From the NCBI RefSeq assembly GCF_029542205.1, contig NZ_CP113783.1, positions 1 to 64,000 of the forward strand: a stretch of 64,000 nucleotides of DNA, given 5' to 3'. Source of the DNA: Pseudoxanthomonas sp. SE1 (GTDB lineage: Bacteria > Pseudomonadota > Gammaproteobacteria > Xanthomonadales > Xanthomonadaceae). Below the pieces are notes generated by a model, which was not told the origin of the DNA, searched no databases, and saw only the letters and a list, made by a program, of their open reading frames with translations. The position numbers and the translations under genes are program-made. Of this stretch, positions 39,007 through 48,050 are shown piece by piece (position 1 is the first letter of the stretch; each line of letters opens with the position of its first letter).

Positions 39007-39024
39007 TGTTGCTGTAATGCAACA
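39007..39024. promoter_or_regulatory. Palindromic operator-like site upstream of the TonB-dependent receptor
   Basis: TGTTGC and GCAACA are exact reverse complements separated by TGTAAT, ending 57 bases before the receptor ATG. TGTAAT itself could be a -10 element. No -35 is recognisable. A regulator or RNA hairpin could bind here; it may also be chance. Confidence 0.35.
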
Positions 39025-39081
39025 TTCGCGTGCTAGCGCCGCCGCGCGCCCCGACTCCCACCCACTCGGAAAGCCACCGCC

Positions 39082-41397
39082 ATGTCCCGACTCCGCCCGG
39101 CCGCCGTCCGGCCGCATCGCCTCGCCTTTGCCATCGCCGCGCTGCTGCCTTTCGGCACCGCCCTCGCCCAGGAAACACCTGCACCCGCCGAACCGGCGAC
39201 GCAGAGCGCAACCACCCTCGACACCGTCGAAGTGACCGCACAGCGCAAGGTCGAGAACATCCAGGACGTGCCGGTGTCGATCAGCACCATCAACGGCGAA
39301 CAGCTGGGTGTGCTCGCGTCCGGCGGCACCGACATCCGCTTCCTGTCCGGCCGCGTGCCCAGCCTCAACATCGAATCCTCGTTCGGCCGCGCCTTCCCGC
39401 GCTTCTACATCCGTGGCTACGGCAACACCGATTTCCGCCTCAACACCTCGCAGCCGGTCTCGCTGGTGTACGACGACGTGGTGCAGGAAAACCCGATCCT
39501 TAAGGGCTTCCCGCTGTTCGACCTGGAGCAGATCGAAGTGCTGCGCGGTCCGCAGGGCTCGCTGTTCGGTCGCAACACGCCGGCCGGCGTGGTGAAGTTC
39601 GAATCGGCCAAGCCGTCGCAGGAAACCAGCGGCTATGGCAAGGTCGGCGTGGGCAGCGACAACATGTGGAACCTGGAAGGCGCCGTTGGTGGCGCGCTGA
39701 GCGAAAACTGGTCCGCGCGCGCGTCCGTGCTGTACCAGCGCCGCGACGACTGGGTGGAGAACACCTACCCGGGTCCGAACGACGGGTTCGAGGGGTATGA
39801 CGAATCCGCCGGCCGCGTCCAGTTCCTGTACGAAGGCGATGGCTTCGAGGCACTGCTCAACGCACATGCGCGCAAGCTCAACGGCACTGCGCGCCTGTTC
39901 CGCGCCAACATCATCGAGCCGGGCACCAACGACTTCGTCCCCGGTTTCGATGAAGACAAGGTCTCGCAGGACGGCCTGAACTACTCCGAGCTGGAATCGC
40001 AGGGCGCCAGTGCGCGCCTGCGCTGGAACCTGGGTGACTACACGCTGCACTCGATCACCGGCTACGAGAGTGTCGAAACCATCAACCGCGGCGACATCGA
40101 CGGTGGGTATGGCGCGGTGTTCTTGCCCGACTCCGGTCCCGGCGTGATCCCGTTCGCGTCGGAAACCGCCGACGGCATCCCGGACCACTCGCAGTGGACG
40201 CAGGAACTCCGCATCGAGTCGGCCTTTGATGGCCCGTGGAACTGGCAGGCCGGCGTGTTCTATTTCAAGGAAGACTACCGCGTCGAAAGCTTCAGCTACG
40301 ACTCGCTCAACAACAGCGCGCAGGACGGCTACCAGCGCATCCGCCAGACCAATGACGCGTGGGCGGCATTCGGTGCGGTGACGTGGCAGGCGACCGAGCA
40401 GCTGGAACTGCGTGCCGGCATGCGCTACACCGTCGACGAAAAGAAGCTGACCGTCGAGGACTACTGGAACACCGGCTTCGCCGCTTGCGTGCTGGCGGGC
40501 AAGTGCACGCTGGCGCAGCTGGCCGCGCTCGAACCCGATGGCGACCTCTCCGCATCGCCGGAAGACAAGAAGTTCAACTGGGACCTGTCGGCCACCTACG
40601 CGGTCAACGACGACGTCAACGTGTACGCGCGCGCGGCCACCGGCTTCCGCGGCAGCAGCATCCAGGCTGCCGGCGCATTCAACGGCAAGTCGGTCGCCGG
40701 TCCGGAAACCGTCACCTCGTTCGAAACGGGCGTGAAGGCCGACTTCTGGGACAAGCGCGCGCGCCTGAGCGCGGGCGTCTTCTATTACCGCGTGAAGGAT
40801 CAGCAGCTGACCGCCGTCGGCGGCGCTGCCAACGCCAACATCCTGGTCAATGCCGAGAAATCGGTGGGCAAGGGCTTCGAACTGGACCTGCAGGCCTACG
40901 TACTGGACAACCTGCTGGTCACGCTGGGTAGCAGCTACAACGACACCGAGATCAAGGACGACGACCTGAACGTCGCTGTCTGTGCGGCCTGCACCGTGAC
41001 CGATGAGGAAGTGCTGGACGAGAACGGCGATCCGACGGGCCGCTACTACATCGGCGGCAATCGCCTGCCGCAGGCGCCGAAGTGGGTGCACAACTTCACC
41101 GCGCGCTACAGCGTCGGCCTGGGCGAGGGCAGCGAGCTCTACGTCTACACCGACTGGGCCTACCGCAGCGAAGTGAACTTCTTCCTGTACGACTCCATCG
41201 AATTCACCGGCAAGTCGTCGCTGGAAGGCGGCCTGCGCGTCGGTTACGGCTGGGGTTACGGCGACTACGAAGTCGCGCTGTTCGGCCGCAACATCACCGA
41301 CCAGCGTCGCATCGTCGGCGGCATCGACTTCAACAACCTGACCGGCTTCATCAACGAGCCGCGCACGGTGGGCGTGGAGTTCAGCGCGAAGTTCTGA
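39082..41397 (+). CDS. TonB-dependent outer-membrane receptor
   Basis: 771 aa. Signal peptide with cleavage after GTALA (near residue 29). A TonB-box-like segment LDTVEVTAQR follows, then the plug domain (VPVSISTINGEQLGVL, IEVLRGPQGSLFGRNTPAG) and a 22-strand barrel that ends with an aromatic residue (VGVEFSAKF). Two Cys pairs (CVLAGKC and CAAC) lie in predicted extracellular loops. Substrate cannot be told from the sequence, and the neighbours (AIM24 and a convergent GH18 gene) give little help. Energised through the TonB system. Confidence 0.93.
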   Translation: MSRLRPAAVRPHRLAFAIAALLPFGTALAQETPAPAEPATQSATTLDTVEVTAQRKVENIQDVPVSISTINGEQLGVLASGGTDIRFLSGRVPSLNIESSFGRAFPRFYIRGYGNTDFRLNTSQPVSLVYDDVVQENPILKGFPLFDLEQIEVLRGPQGSLFGRNTPAGVVKFESAKPSQETSGYGKVGVGSDNMWNLEGAVGGALSENWSARASVLYQRRDDWVENTYPGPNDGFEGYDESAGRVQFLYEGDGFEALLNAHARKLNGTARLFRANIIEPGTNDFVPGFDEDKVSQDGLNYSELESQGASARLRWNLGDYTLHSITGYESVETINRGDIDGGYGAVFLPDSGPGVIPFASETADGIPDHSQWTQELRIESAFDGPWNWQAGVFYFKEDYRVESFSYDSLNNSAQDGYQRIRQTNDAWAAFGAVTWQATEQLELRAGMRYTVDEKKLTVEDYWNTGFAACVLAGKCTLAQLAALEPDGDLSASPEDKKFNWDLSATYAVNDDVNVYARAATGFRGSSIQAAGAFNGKSVAGPETVTSFETGVKADFWDKRARLSAGVFYYRVKDQQLTAVGGAANANILVNAEKSVGKGFELDLQAYVLDNLLVTLGSSYNDTEIKDDDLNVAVCAACTVTDEEVLDENGDPTGRYYIGGNRLPQAPKWVHNFTARYSVGLGEGSELYVYTDWAYRSEVNFFLYDSIEFTGKSSLEGGLRVGYGWGYGDYEVALFGRNITDQRRIVGGIDFNNLTGFINEPRTVGVEFSAKF

Positions 41398-41436
41398 TCC
41401 ATCGGCTTTCGTTCGCGGGAGCCGCGTGGAAACGAA

Positions 41437-41468
41437 AGGCGCCACCTGTCGGGGTGGCGCCTTTTTCT
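41437..41468. terminator. Bidirectional terminator between receptor and GH18 genes
   Basis: Stem AGGCGCCACC / GGTGGCGCCT with loop TGTCGG (about 41437-41463), followed by TTTTTCTTT; the minus-strand gene ends immediately after. It ends transcription of the receptor gene and perhaps the convergent gene as well. Confidence 0.82.
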
Positions 41469-42581
41469 TTACGGGCGGTACAAGCCGTCACGCAGCGCGT
41501 CGAGCAGGGTGCCGTCGTCCTGGCGATGTTCCCAGTACATCACGCCACCGAGGCCGCGCTCTCGCACCAGGGCCGCCTTGGCGCGCAAAGCCTGCGGATC
41601 CTCATAGGTGACGAAGCTGCCTTCCGTCTCGTTCCACAACCACGCCGCCTGCGCGTCCTTGTCCCAATGCCGCACGTAACCGTTGCGGTCGACGTAGCCC
41701 GCCTGCAGGTCGCGCCATGACAGGAACGCCGCGTGTTCGCCGTAGGCCTGGTGCAGCCCTTGGTTGGCGCGCTGTACGCGGACGAACTTGCGACCGTAGA
41801 ACGCGGCACCGACGTTGAGCTTGGCCGGCGGCACCCCGCCTGCGAGGAATTCGTCCACAGCCGCCATCGTCGTACGTGCGTCGGCCGGCGCCGATGCGGA
41901 CTTCCCGAGTGCCGCATGATGGCCTGTGGTCGCCGTGAGGCTGCCGAAGAAGTCGTAGGTCATCAGGTTGATCCAGTCCAGCAGCGGCATGATGCGGGAC
42001 AGGTCAAGCCCGCGCGCCGCCTCGCCGTCCGCCGCGGCGATCGTCAGCAGGTAGTGGCGGCCATCGGCGTTGCCCAGCGTGTCGAGACGCGCGCGCACGG
42101 CCTGCAGCAGGCGGGTGAAATTGTCGCGGTCCGCCGGGCTGTGGCCGATGCCGGGACCCGGCAGCGTCGGGTATTCCCAGTCGATGTCGATGCCATCCAG
42201 CCGGTGCTGCACGATCAGGCGCGCGGCGCTCTCGGCGAATGTGGCTCGTGTGGTATCGCTCGCGGCGGCTTCGGAGAAGTTGCCCGAGCCCCAGCCGCCG
42301 ACCGACAGCAGCAGCTTCAGGTCCGGATTGTCCGATTTCAGCGCATTGAGGCCGGCGAGCGCAGTCGATGCGGTGTCGCCGCGCAGGAAGATCTCATGTC
42401 GTGGATCAACGTGCGCGAATGCGAAATTGATCGCATCCAGCTTGCGCGCGTCGATGGGCGGCAGCGTCGCGCCGTCCATCACGTAGCCGATCACGATGGG
42501 ACGATGCGCAGGTGTTCCGGCGTGGCCGGCGAATGGCAGCAGCGCAAGCAGCACCAGCAGGCAGGTGGCGAAGCGGGGCAC
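41469..42581 (-). CDS. Glycoside hydrolase family 18 protein
   Basis: 370 aa, exported (signal MPRFATCLLVLLALLPFAGHA). The GH18 catalytic motif DxxDxDxE is intact as LDGIDIDWEYP (Asp129, Asp132, Asp134, Glu136 by this start). SVGGWG and MTYDFFG regions follow the family pattern. It may hydrolyse chitin or other GlcNAc polymers. No carbohydrate-binding module is present. The chosen start is GTG 42581, with GGAG 5 bases upstream; GTG 42587 is possible. No ATG start is available near the signal peptide. Confidence 0.9.
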   Translation of the reverse strand: MPRFATCLLVLLALLPFAGHAGTPAHRPIVIGYVMDGATLPPIDARKLDAINFAFAHVDPRHEIFLRGDTASTALAGLNALKSDNPDLKLLLSVGGWGSGNFSEAAASDTTRATFAESAARLIVQHRLDGIDIDWEYPTLPGPGIGHSPADRDNFTRLLQAVRARLDTLGNADGRHYLLTIAAADGEAARGLDLSRIMPLLDWINLMTYDFFGSLTATTGHHAALGKSASAPADARTTMAAVDEFLAGGVPPAKLNVGAAFYGRKFVRVQRANQGLHQAYGEHAAFLSWRDLQAGYVDRNGYVRHWDKDAQAAWLWNETEGSFVTYEDPQALRAKAALVRERGLGGVMYWEHRQDDGTLLDALRDGLYRP

Positions 42582-42632
42582 AGGCACTCCAGTCGTCGCC
42601 GCGTGGGCGGGGCAGACACTATAGCCGCGCGA

Positions 42633-43412
42633 TCACTCCGGTTTGCGCGGCGGGAAGTGCAGCACCACGCCGCGCTGTTCCTCTTCGGATTTCTCCTCAC
42701 GCACCCACAGCAGCGGCACCTCGCGCGGCGCAGGCAGTTCGAGTTCGTCGTCGCCACGCGCGGTCGCTTCCTCTTCCTCGATCTCCCAGCTGTACTTCTT
42801 CTTCGGCAACTCGGGGTCCAGGCGACGGAACAGGAACGCCGCGATCAATCCGGCCACAGCGCCACCCAGGTGCGCCTGCCACGACACGCCAGCCTCGCGC
42901 GGCAGTACGGTCAGCACCATGCCGCCGTAGAACAGGAACGCGATCATGCCCGCGGCGATCGCCGCGCGGTCGCGGCGCAGCAGGCCCAGCATGAAGATCA
43001 TGAACATCAGGCCGTGGGTCAGGCCGCTGGCGCCGAGCGTGTGCGTGCCGGGTTCGGCCAGCAGCCACGGCCCGAGGCCCGCGCCCAGCCACACCAGCGG
43101 GATCGCCCACAGCGTCGCGCGCGGATAGACCGCGCCGGCCAGCGTGCCGAGGATCAGCAGTGCCGACGCGTTCGCGGCGATGTGTTCCAGCGAGCCGTGC
43201 AGCAGCGGCGCCGTGAGGACGCCCAGCAGGCCCTGCACCGACAGTGGCGAGATGGTGAAGGCGCGCACGTCGAAGCTGTTCTGGGCCGAGTACACGATGG
43301 CCAGCAACAGCACGAAGGCCAGGCTCAGGTTGAGCGCGCGCAGCAGCCGCTTGCGGTCGTGGCGCTGTTGGGATTCCGGATCGAACGCCGGGTCGTCGGG
43401 GTGCAGGTCCAT
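42633..43412 (-). CDS. Rhomboid family intramembrane serine protease
   Basis: 259 aa with six or so hydrophobic segments. The catalytic dyad is Ser129 in GASGLTHG and His181 in WQAHLGGAVAG, with the supporting HxxxN (His77, Asn81) in SLEHIAANAS. The C-terminal tail is charged and cytoplasmic. It lies close to and in the same direction as the GH18 and TerC genes but with no overlap. The substrate is unknown. Confidence 0.93.
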   Translation of the reverse strand: MDLHPDDPAFDPESQQRHDRKRLLRALNLSLAFVLLLAIVYSAQNSFDVRAFTISPLSVQGLLGVLTAPLLHGSLEHIAANASALLILGTLAGAVYPRATLWAIPLVWLGAGLGPWLLAEPGTHTLGASGLTHGLMFMIFMLGLLRRDRAAIAAGMIAFLFYGGMVLTVLPREAGVSWQAHLGGAVAGLIAAFLFRRLDPELPKKKYSWEIEEEEATARGDDELELPAPREVPLLWVREEKSEEEQRGVVLHFPPRKPE

Positions 43413-43500
43413 GGTCCAGTTCTGGCGGCAGCGCCGACGAATGCAAGGGTGGCCGGGTTGGACAGACCATCCCGCGCACGGGATGGTCCGTCAAGCCACG

Positions 43501-44457
43501 TCAGACCTGAGGCGTCTTCTGCGGCCGTGCCAGGCTCAACGCTACGGTCAGCGCCAGGATCATCGCCACCGTGCCCAGCGACCACAGAACCGGGATCTTG
43601 TACACGTCCACCAGCAGCATCTTGCTGCCGATGAAGGCCAGCACCACGGCCAGGCCGTAAGGCAGCAGGTGGAAGCGGTCGGCCATGCCGGCCAGCAGGA
43701 AGAACATCGCGCGCAGGCCCAGCACGGCGAACACATTCGACGTCAGCACGATGAACGGGTCCGAGGTGATCGCGAAGATCGCCGGGATGCTGTCCACGGC
43801 GAAGATGACGTCGGTCACCGCGATCATCACCAGCACCACGAACAACGGCGTATAGCGGCGGCGCTTGCCGCGGCCCAGCCACAACGCGGCGCCGTGGTAG
43901 CGGTTGATCAGCGGCAGGTGACTGGTGATCCAGCGCAGCACGGGGTTCTTGTCCAGGTCCGGCTCCTTGCCGGCGGCGAACCACATCTTGATGCCGGTCA
44001 GCAGCAGGAACGCGCCGAACAGGTACAGCAGCCAGTGGAACTTGGCCAGCAGCGCGGCGCCCACGAAGATCAGGATCGCGCGCAGCACGATCGCGCCCAG
44101 GATACCGATCACCAGCACGCGCTGGCGCTGCTCCTCGGGGACGCCGAAGTAGGTGAACAGCATCAGGAACACGAAGATGTTGTCGACCGCCAGCGCCTTC
44201 TCGACCAGGTAGCCGGTCAGGAACTCCAGGCCCACGCGGTTGGCTTCCACCGCACCGGAGGTCTCGCCGACATACCACCACAGCGCGCCGTTGAAGATCA
44301 TCGCCAGGGCGATCCAGCCCAGGCTCCACCAGGCCGCTTCCTTGAATGTCACCTTGTGCGCGCCGCCGTGGCGCATCAGCACCAGGTCCACCAGCAGCGC
44401 GATCACCACCAGGCCGCCGAAGCCGGCCCACAACCAGGGGTTGCCAATCGTTTCCAT
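43501..44457 (-). CDS. TerC/Alx family membrane protein (putative Mn2+ exporter)
   Basis: 318 aa, with about nine hydrophobic segments. Typical TerC features are EFLTGYLVEKALAVDNIFVF, FGVPEEQRQRVLVIGILGAI and VIFAVDSIPAIFAITSDPFI with paired Asp residues. E. coli Alx, of the same family, exports Mn2+ and is controlled by a yybP-ykoY riboswitch; the same element is seen here 73 bases upstream of the start (44530-44645). The start ATG 44457 (METIGNPWLW) is preceded by GGGAA. Despite the family name, tellurite resistance is not implied. Confidence 0.93.
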   Translation of the reverse strand: METIGNPWLWAGFGGLVVIALLVDLVLMRHGGAHKVTFKEAAWWSLGWIALAMIFNGALWWYVGETSGAVEANRVGLEFLTGYLVEKALAVDNIFVFLMLFTYFGVPEEQRQRVLVIGILGAIVLRAILIFVGAALLAKFHWLLYLFGAFLLLTGIKMWFAAGKEPDLDKNPVLRWITSHLPLINRYHGAALWLGRGKRRRYTPLFVVLVMIAVTDVIFAVDSIPAIFAITSDPFIVLTSNVFAVLGLRAMFFLLAGMADRFHLLPYGLAVVLAFIGSKMLLVDVYKIPVLWSLGTVAMILALTVALSLARPQKTPQV

Positions 44458-44529
44458 CGAGATTCCCGAAAAAAAGTGGAGGACGGCCGCAGGCGCGGAC
44501 ATCTCGGAACCGGGAAACGGGGATCCGGG

Positions 44530-44645
44530 GGTATGCCTTCGCCATCGCGGCGAAGGTCTCGCTCACAGCCCGGTGGGCTGCCGTGGGACCGGAGCATCGC
44601 TGCTCGAAATGACGGCCGGCACGTTGGGAGCTACTCCCCTTCTGT
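44530..44645 (-). ncRNA. yybP-ykoY: yybP-ykoY manganese riboswitch upstream of the TerC/Alx gene
   Basis: On the minus strand the leader contains the conserved AAGGGGAGTAG (complement of 44631-44642), then a GC-rich helical arm, the characteristic TGTGAGCGAGACC loop, and a hairpin CCTTCGCC GCGAT GGCGAAGG (about 44535-44557), followed by CATACCCCC. This order and wording matches the yybP-ykoY motif, a Mn2+-sensing riboswitch found before alx and mntP genes. The gene directly downstream is TerC/Alx family, as expected. Confidence 0.85.
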
Positions 44646-44700
44646 CGCGAATTGTCCGGGTGGCACGCGATGCGGTCAACCACGCGGGTAAAATGCGTTC

Positions 44701-45870
44701 ATGAATACCCCCAACCCGACCGTACACCTGAAGAACGCCTGGCGTTCCAGCCACCCGTGGATCTTCCAGAAACTGGTCGAGAAGCCCGCCGCCAAGCCCA
44801 AGCCGGGCACGGTCGTCGAGGTCGTCGGCGTGGACGGGGAGTGGATCGGCCGTGGCTTCTACAACGGCCACTCGCGCATCGCCGTGCGCATCCTGGAGAC
44901 GCATCCCGACATCCCGGTGGACGCCGGTTGGTTCTCGCGCAAGATCGCCGATGCCGTGTCGCTGCGCCGTGACGTGCTGAAACTGGATGCCATAAGCGAT
45001 GCCTGGCGCGTGGTGCACGCTGAGGGCGACGGCCTGTCCGGCCTGGTGGTGGACCGCTACGGCGACCTGGTCGTGGTGGAGTTCTTCGCCGCCGGCATGT
45101 TCCGCCACCGCGAATGGATCTACGAGGCGCTGCGCGAGCAGTTCCCCGGCTGCCGCTTCCACAGCTTCGCCGACGAGCACGTGCAGAAGCAGGAGAGCTT
45201 CGATTTCCACGGCAACACCACGACCGAAGCCGAAGTCATCACCGAGTACGGAGTGAAGTTCCGCGCCGATCCGGCCGGTGCGCACAAGACCGGCTTCTTC
45301 GCCGACCAGCGCGAGAACCGCGAGTGGCTGAGCCGGCAGGTGGAGGGCAAGACCGTGCTGGACCTGTGCTGCAACACCGGAGGGTTTGCCGTGTACGCCG
45401 CAGCGCGCGGCGCGGCCGAGGTGGTCGGTGTGGACATCGACCAGGACGTCATCCAGATCGCCAAGGGCAACGCCAAGCTCAACAACGCGCGGCCGAAGTT
45501 CGTGCAGGCCGACATCTTCCCTTACCTGCGCGATGCGGCGAACCGCGGCGAGCAGTACGACGTGGTGATCCTCGATCCGGCCAAGATGACGCGCGACCGC
45601 GAGCAGGTGATCGCCGCGCTGAAGAAATACCTGGACATGAACAAGCTGGCGCTCGGCGTGGTGAAGCCCGGAGGCCTGTTCGCGACGTTCTCGTGCACCG
45701 GCCTGGTCAGCGAGGATCAGTTCCTCGACATGCTGCGCCGCGCCGCGTACTTCTCCGGCCGCACGATCCAGATCCTCAAGGTCGCCGGCGCCGGCCCCGA
45801 CCATCCGTTCATGGCGCACGTGCAGGAATCGCGCTATCTGAAGGCGGTGTTCTGCCGCGTGGTGGACTGA
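44701..45870 (+). CDS. Class I SAM-dependent rRNA methyltransferase (RlmI-like)
   Basis: 389 aa, resembling RlmI which makes 5-methylcytosine in 23S rRNA. N-terminal PUA-like domain (HPWIFQKLVEKP, GTVVEVVGVDGEWIGRGFYN), then a middle EEHE-like segment and the Rossmann SAM-binding domain (VLDLCCNTGGFAVYAAARGA, VVGVDIDQDVIQIAKGN, ILDPAKMTRDREQ). C-terminal GLFATFSCTGLVSEDQF contains the catalytic Cys-like position. Whether it acts on C1962 or another base is inferred from family only. Confidence 0.87.
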   Translation: MNTPNPTVHLKNAWRSSHPWIFQKLVEKPAAKPKPGTVVEVVGVDGEWIGRGFYNGHSRIAVRILETHPDIPVDAGWFSRKIADAVSLRRDVLKLDAISDAWRVVHAEGDGLSGLVVDRYGDLVVVEFFAAGMFRHREWIYEALREQFPGCRFHSFADEHVQKQESFDFHGNTTTEAEVITEYGVKFRADPAGAHKTGFFADQRENREWLSRQVEGKTVLDLCCNTGGFAVYAAARGAAEVVGVDIDQDVIQIAKGNAKLNNARPKFVQADIFPYLRDAANRGEQYDVVILDPAKMTRDREQVIAALKKYLDMNKLALGVVKPGGLFATFSCTGLVSEDQFLDMLRRAAYFSGRTIQILKVAGAGPDHPFMAHVQESRYLKAVFCRVVD

Positions 45871-45872
45871 GC

Positions 45873-46553
45873 ATGCGCGGCGGGCGGAGCGTATCGATCC
45901 TGCTGGCCGTACTGGCATCCGGCTGTGCCTCCACGTCGGCCGCGCCCTGGCAGTCGCTCGCGGATACAGCGCAATGGCGCAGCGTCGGCGCGGCCACGCT
46001 GGATGCGCGGTGGCAGGCAAGCGACGGCGAACTCGCGCTGACGGCGGCGGGTGGTGGCGACATCACCAGCGTCGGCACCTACGGCGACTTCGAACTGGAA
46101 ATGGAATGGCGTCTTCCGGCGGGCGGCAACAGTGGGCTGTTCTATCGCGCGGTCGACGCAGAGCCGGTGTGGGCACGCGCGGTGGAGTACCAACTGCTCG
46201 ACGACCGGGAAGCCGAGGATCGCATCATCCCCAGCCATCGGGCCGGTGCGGTGTACGACCTGATTGCACCGTCCCGAGACGTTCTGTGTGCGATCAATGA
46301 GTACAACCACGCCCGCATCGTCGCCTGCGGTCCGCGCGTGGAGCACTGGCTCAATGGCGTACGCGTGGCTACCTACGACCTGGACAGCGATGACTGGAAA
46401 CGTCGTGTCGCTGGCAGCAAGTTCGCGGGGCAGGCGGATTTCGCCAAGGCGCGTCGCGGGCATCTGGCACTGCAGGACCATGGCAACGCCGTGTACCTGC
46501 GCGGCATGCGTATCCGCGCGCTGGCGAAGGATTGCAGGCCGGCTTCACTGTAG
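45873..46553 (+). CDS. DUF1080 (3-keto-disaccharide hydrolase fold) lipoprotein
   Basis: 226 aa, with a lipobox-like LASGC (Cys near residue 18). The DUF1080 concanavalin-like beta-sandwich is visible in YGDFELEMEWRLPAGGNSGL, YDLIAPSRDV and LALQDHGNAVYLRGMRI. It may bind or hydrolyse carbohydrate in the periplasm. The start is 3 bases after the methyltransferase stop, so the two are probably co-transcribed. The stop TAG lies inside a palindromic repeat (46548-46684). Confidence 0.83.
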   Translation: MRGGRSVSILLAVLASGCASTSAAPWQSLADTAQWRSVGAATLDARWQASDGELALTAAGGGDITSVGTYGDFELEMEWRLPAGGNSGLFYRAVDAEPVWARAVEYQLLDDREAEDRIIPSHRAGAVYDLIAPSRDVLCAINEYNHARIVACGPRVEHWLNGVRVATYDLDSDDWKRRVAGSKFAGQADFAKARRGHLALQDHGNAVYLRGMRIRALAKDCRPASL

Positions 46554-46684
46554 GAGCGATGTAAGTCGCGACCGCACGGCCGGACAGCAAGCACATCATC
46601 AACAATCGCAGGTGCACCGGGATGCATCATCTGGCGCCATCGACATCTGTCGGCGTGCGGTCGCGACTTACATCGCTCCTACAG
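46548..46684. repeat. REP-like inverted pair (family A) carrying the stop of the DUF1080 gene
   Basis: Two 30-base arms (46548-46577 and 46655-46684), beginning CTGTAGGAGCGATGTAAGTC, are exact reverse complements 77 bases apart. The TAG of the first arm is the stop codon of the DUF1080 gene. The arm differs by one base in its shared 27-base core from the arm at 20501-20527, so these are dispersed copies of one family. Confidence 0.85.
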
Positions 46685-46689
46685 GATGG

Positions 46690-46722
46690 CAAAAAAAGGC
46701 GGGCCGAAGCCCGCCTTTTTCA
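46690..46722. terminator. Bidirectional terminator between DUF1080 and fabV genes
   Basis: AAAAAAGGCGGG-CCGAAG-CCCGCCTTTTT makes a 7-8 base GC stem flanked by A and T runs (about 46690-46720), a terminator in both directions between two convergent genes. Confidence 0.85.
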
Positions 46723-46739
46723 TGCGCGATGTGCGGCAA

Positions 46740-47957
46740 TCACCCTTCCGGAGACAGCTCGATGCAGTCGAACTGCACGTCCGGATCCACGTCGGCGTCG
46801 TAATCCACGTCGCTGCGTTCGAAGCCGAACAGCTTCAGGAACTCGTGCTTGTAGTTGGCGTAGTCGGTCAACTGGAACAGGTTCTCGCTGGTGACCTGCG
46901 GCCACAGCGCCTTGGCCTGCGTCTGCACTTCGGGTTTCAGTTCCCAGTCGTCCAGGCGCAGGCGGTTCTCATCGTCGGTTTCGGCCGGCGCGCCATCGGC
47001 GCGGTACATGCGGTCGCGATACAGGCGATCCAACTGTTCGATGGTGCCTTCGTGCAGGCCAAGTTCCTTCATCACCTTGAACACGATGCTGATGTACAGC
47101 GGCATCACCGGGATGGCGGAACTGGCCTGCGTCACCACCGATTTCAGCACGGCCACGTTCGCGGTGCCGCCGGTATTCTTCAGGCGCGCGTCCAGGCGCT
47201 GTGCGGTCTCGTCCAGGTCCACCTTGGCGCGGCCCAGCGCACCGTGCCAGTAGATCGGCCAGGTGATGTCGGTGCCGATGTAGCTGAAGGCGACGGTGCG
47301 CGCGCCGTCGGCCAGCACGCCGGCCTTGTCCAGCGCGTCGATCCAGAGTTCCCAGTCCTGACCGCCCATCACGGTGACGGTGTCGGCGATCTCCTGCTCG
47401 GTCGCCGGCTCGATCGTCGCCTGGGTGATCTGGTCCTTGTTGGTGTCGATGGCGGTGGACGTGTACGGCGCGCCGATGGGCTTCAGCGCCGAGCGCTTCA
47501 GTTCACCGGTCGACGGCAGCTTGCGCACCGGCGAGGCCAGCGAGTAGACGACCAGGTCGACCTTGCCCCCCATTTCGCCCTTGATCAGTTCGATGACCTT
47601 CGCGCGCGCCTCGTCGGAGAACGCGTCTCCGTTGATCGACTTGCTGTACAGGCCCTCGGCCTTGGCGAACTTGTCGAACGCGGCCGAGTTGTACCAGCCC
47701 GCGGTACCCGGCTTCTTCTCGCTGCCGGGCTTCTCGAAGAACACGCCCAGCGTGTCCGCGCCGAAGCCGAACGCCGCGCTGATGCGCGCCGCGAGGCCGT
47801 AGCCGCTTGACGCACCGATCACCAGCACCTTCTTCGGCCCGTCGGTGCGCACGCCTTGCGCACGCGTGGCGGCGATCTGGTCACGCACGTTGAGTTCGCA
47901 ACCGAGCGGATGGGTGGTGGTGCAGATGAAGCCGCGGACTTTGGGATGGATGATCAA
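46740..47957 (-). CDS. fabV: Trans-2-enoyl-CoA/ACP reductase FabV
   Basis: NADH-dependent enoyl reductase of fatty-acid elongation that is less sensitive to triclosan than FabI. About 405 aa. The FabV signature Y-x8-K is intact (Tyr236[11 protein letters not shown]245), the Rossmann motif is [10 protein letters not shown], and THPLGC and GVFFEKPG are conserved. Family alignment ([16 protein letters not shown]) places the start at a TTG (47957), aligned with the usual Met. An ATG at 47993 in the same frame adds 12 residues ([12 protein letters not shown]) and is the alternative. No other enoyl reductase is in the window. Confidence 0.93.
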   Translation of the reverse strand: MIIHPKVRGFICTTTHPLGCELNVRDQIAATRAQGVRTDGPKKVLVIGASSGYGLAARISAAFGFGADTLGVFFEKPGSEKKPGTAGWYNSAAFDKFAKAEGLYSKSINGDAFSDEARAKVIELIKGEMGGKVDLVVYSLASPVRKLPSTGELKRSALKPIGAPYTSTAIDTNKDQITQATIEPATEQEIADTVTVMGGQDWELWIDALDKAGVLADGARTVAFSYIGTDITWPIYWHGALGRAKVDLDETAQRLDARLKNTGGTANVAVLKSVVTQASSAIPVMPLYISIVFKVMKELGLHEGTIEQLDRLYRDRMYRADGAPAETDDENRLRLDDWELKPEVQTQAKALWPQVTSENLFQLTDYANYKHEFLKLFGFERSDVDYDADVDPDVQFDCIELSPEG

Positions 47958-48050
47958 CGTCGTAACCCGGGGGATGGTGTGCCTGCGCGGCATCTTAGTG
48001 CCGCGAGCGCCGGGAATGAAGCGTCCGCGCTGCAGACGCATGCGTATGGA

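Noticed and set aside
38893..41445. An 850-codon frame antisense to the TonB-dependent receptor
   Set aside because: It is a shadow of a well-supported receptor gene with signal peptide, plug and barrel.
43501..44457. Tellurite resistance determinant from the TerC name
   Set aside because: No other ter genes are present, and the Mn2+ riboswitch points to an Alx-like Mn2+ role.
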